Below are positions 5,892 to 5,945 of a stretch of 5,945 nucleotides of DNA, piece by piece (position 1 is the stretch's first letter; the number at the start of each line of letters is the position of its first letter). The notes beneath the pieces were generated by a model. It was not told where the DNA came from and searched no databases. It saw nothing but the letters and a program-made list of their open reading frames with translations. Source of the DNA: Nanobdellota archaeon (GTDB lineage: Archaea; Nanoarchaeota; Nanoarchaeia; Parvarchaeales; Parvarchaeaceae); NCBI GenBank assembly GCA_021852135.1, contig JAJZOB010000029.1:1-5945 (forward strand), read 5' to 3'. The position numbers and the translations under genes were made by a program.

Positions 5892-5945
5892 ATGATTATG
5901 GACTATGATAATAAGAATATAGTCCTCAATGAGCTCATAGGTTTA
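5892..5945 (+). CDS. Start of a gene, probably RNase P protein component 1 (Rpp29/Pop4 family), cut by the right edge
   Basis: Eighteen codons are visible, reading MIMDYDNKNIVLNELIGL and still open at the window end. The segment NIVLNELIGL closely resembles the N-terminal signature of archaeal Rpp29 as I remember it (N-I-L-R-H-E-L-I-G-L). That protein binds the specificity part of RNase P RNA with Rpp21 and helps in tRNA 5' maturation. In many archaea rnp1 lies inside the ribosomal protein cluster before rps17 and rpl14. Here it seems to begin a transcript with its own promoter at 5844-5859, because the gene upstream points the other way. The start could be the ATG at 5892 or the one at 5898, and the spacing to the promoter does not decide. 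The call rests on about ten residues, so another family is possible. Confidence 0.55.
   Translation, partial: MIMDYDNKNIVLNELIGL

Overview
The window looks like a piece of an archaeal chromosome. Three things point this way. The left 2.2 kb is an archaeal-type 23S rRNA gene read on the minus strand. The promoters are BRE/TATA-like (AAAGG followed by TTTATATAC or ATTAAATAC). The last codons at the right edge resemble the start of archaeal RNase P protein Rpp29. The coding genes are strongly A+T-rich and use mainly AAA and AGA/AGG codons, while the rRNA gene is visibly richer in G+C. The 23S gene is not preceded by a 16S gene and carries changes at several normally invariant positions. Both facts suggest a fast-evolving or streamlined archaeon, such as a DPANN/ARMAN-type lineage or a Thermoplasmata relative. 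I cannot fix the taxon from this sequence alone.

Layout, left to right. Positions 1-2205 (minus strand): 23S rRNA, cut at the left edge, with the 5' three quarters of the molecule present. Positions 2206-2541: a divergent intergenic region with a TATA element usable in both directions, the putative 23S leader on one side and a long, hairpin-bearing leader on the other. Positions 2542-3756 (plus): an M20-family metallohydrolase of the archaeal MJ0457-like group. Positions 3772-5496 (minus): a 14-helix major facilitator exporter of the DHA2/EmrB-QacA type, convergent with the M20 gene across only 15 bp. Positions 5497-5891: a very A+T-rich control region filled with short tandem duplications and perfect palindromes. 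Positions 5892-5945 (plus): the first 18 codons of a gene that is probably rnp1 (RNase P protein component 1).

No operon joins these genes. Each appears to have its own promoter: 23S and the M20 gene fire divergently, and the transporter and the rnp1-like gene fire divergently. The transporter is probably read from a leaderless or nearly leaderless mRNA. The M20 enzyme and the exporter may both handle small molecules or peptides, but nothing in the sequence ties them to one pathway.

I see no CRISPR array, transposase, integrase, toxin-antitoxin pair or defence system. The most interesting material is the set of substitutions in the 23S rRNA, the structured leader ahead of the M20 gene, and the palindrome and repeat cluster between the transporter and the rnp1-like gene.
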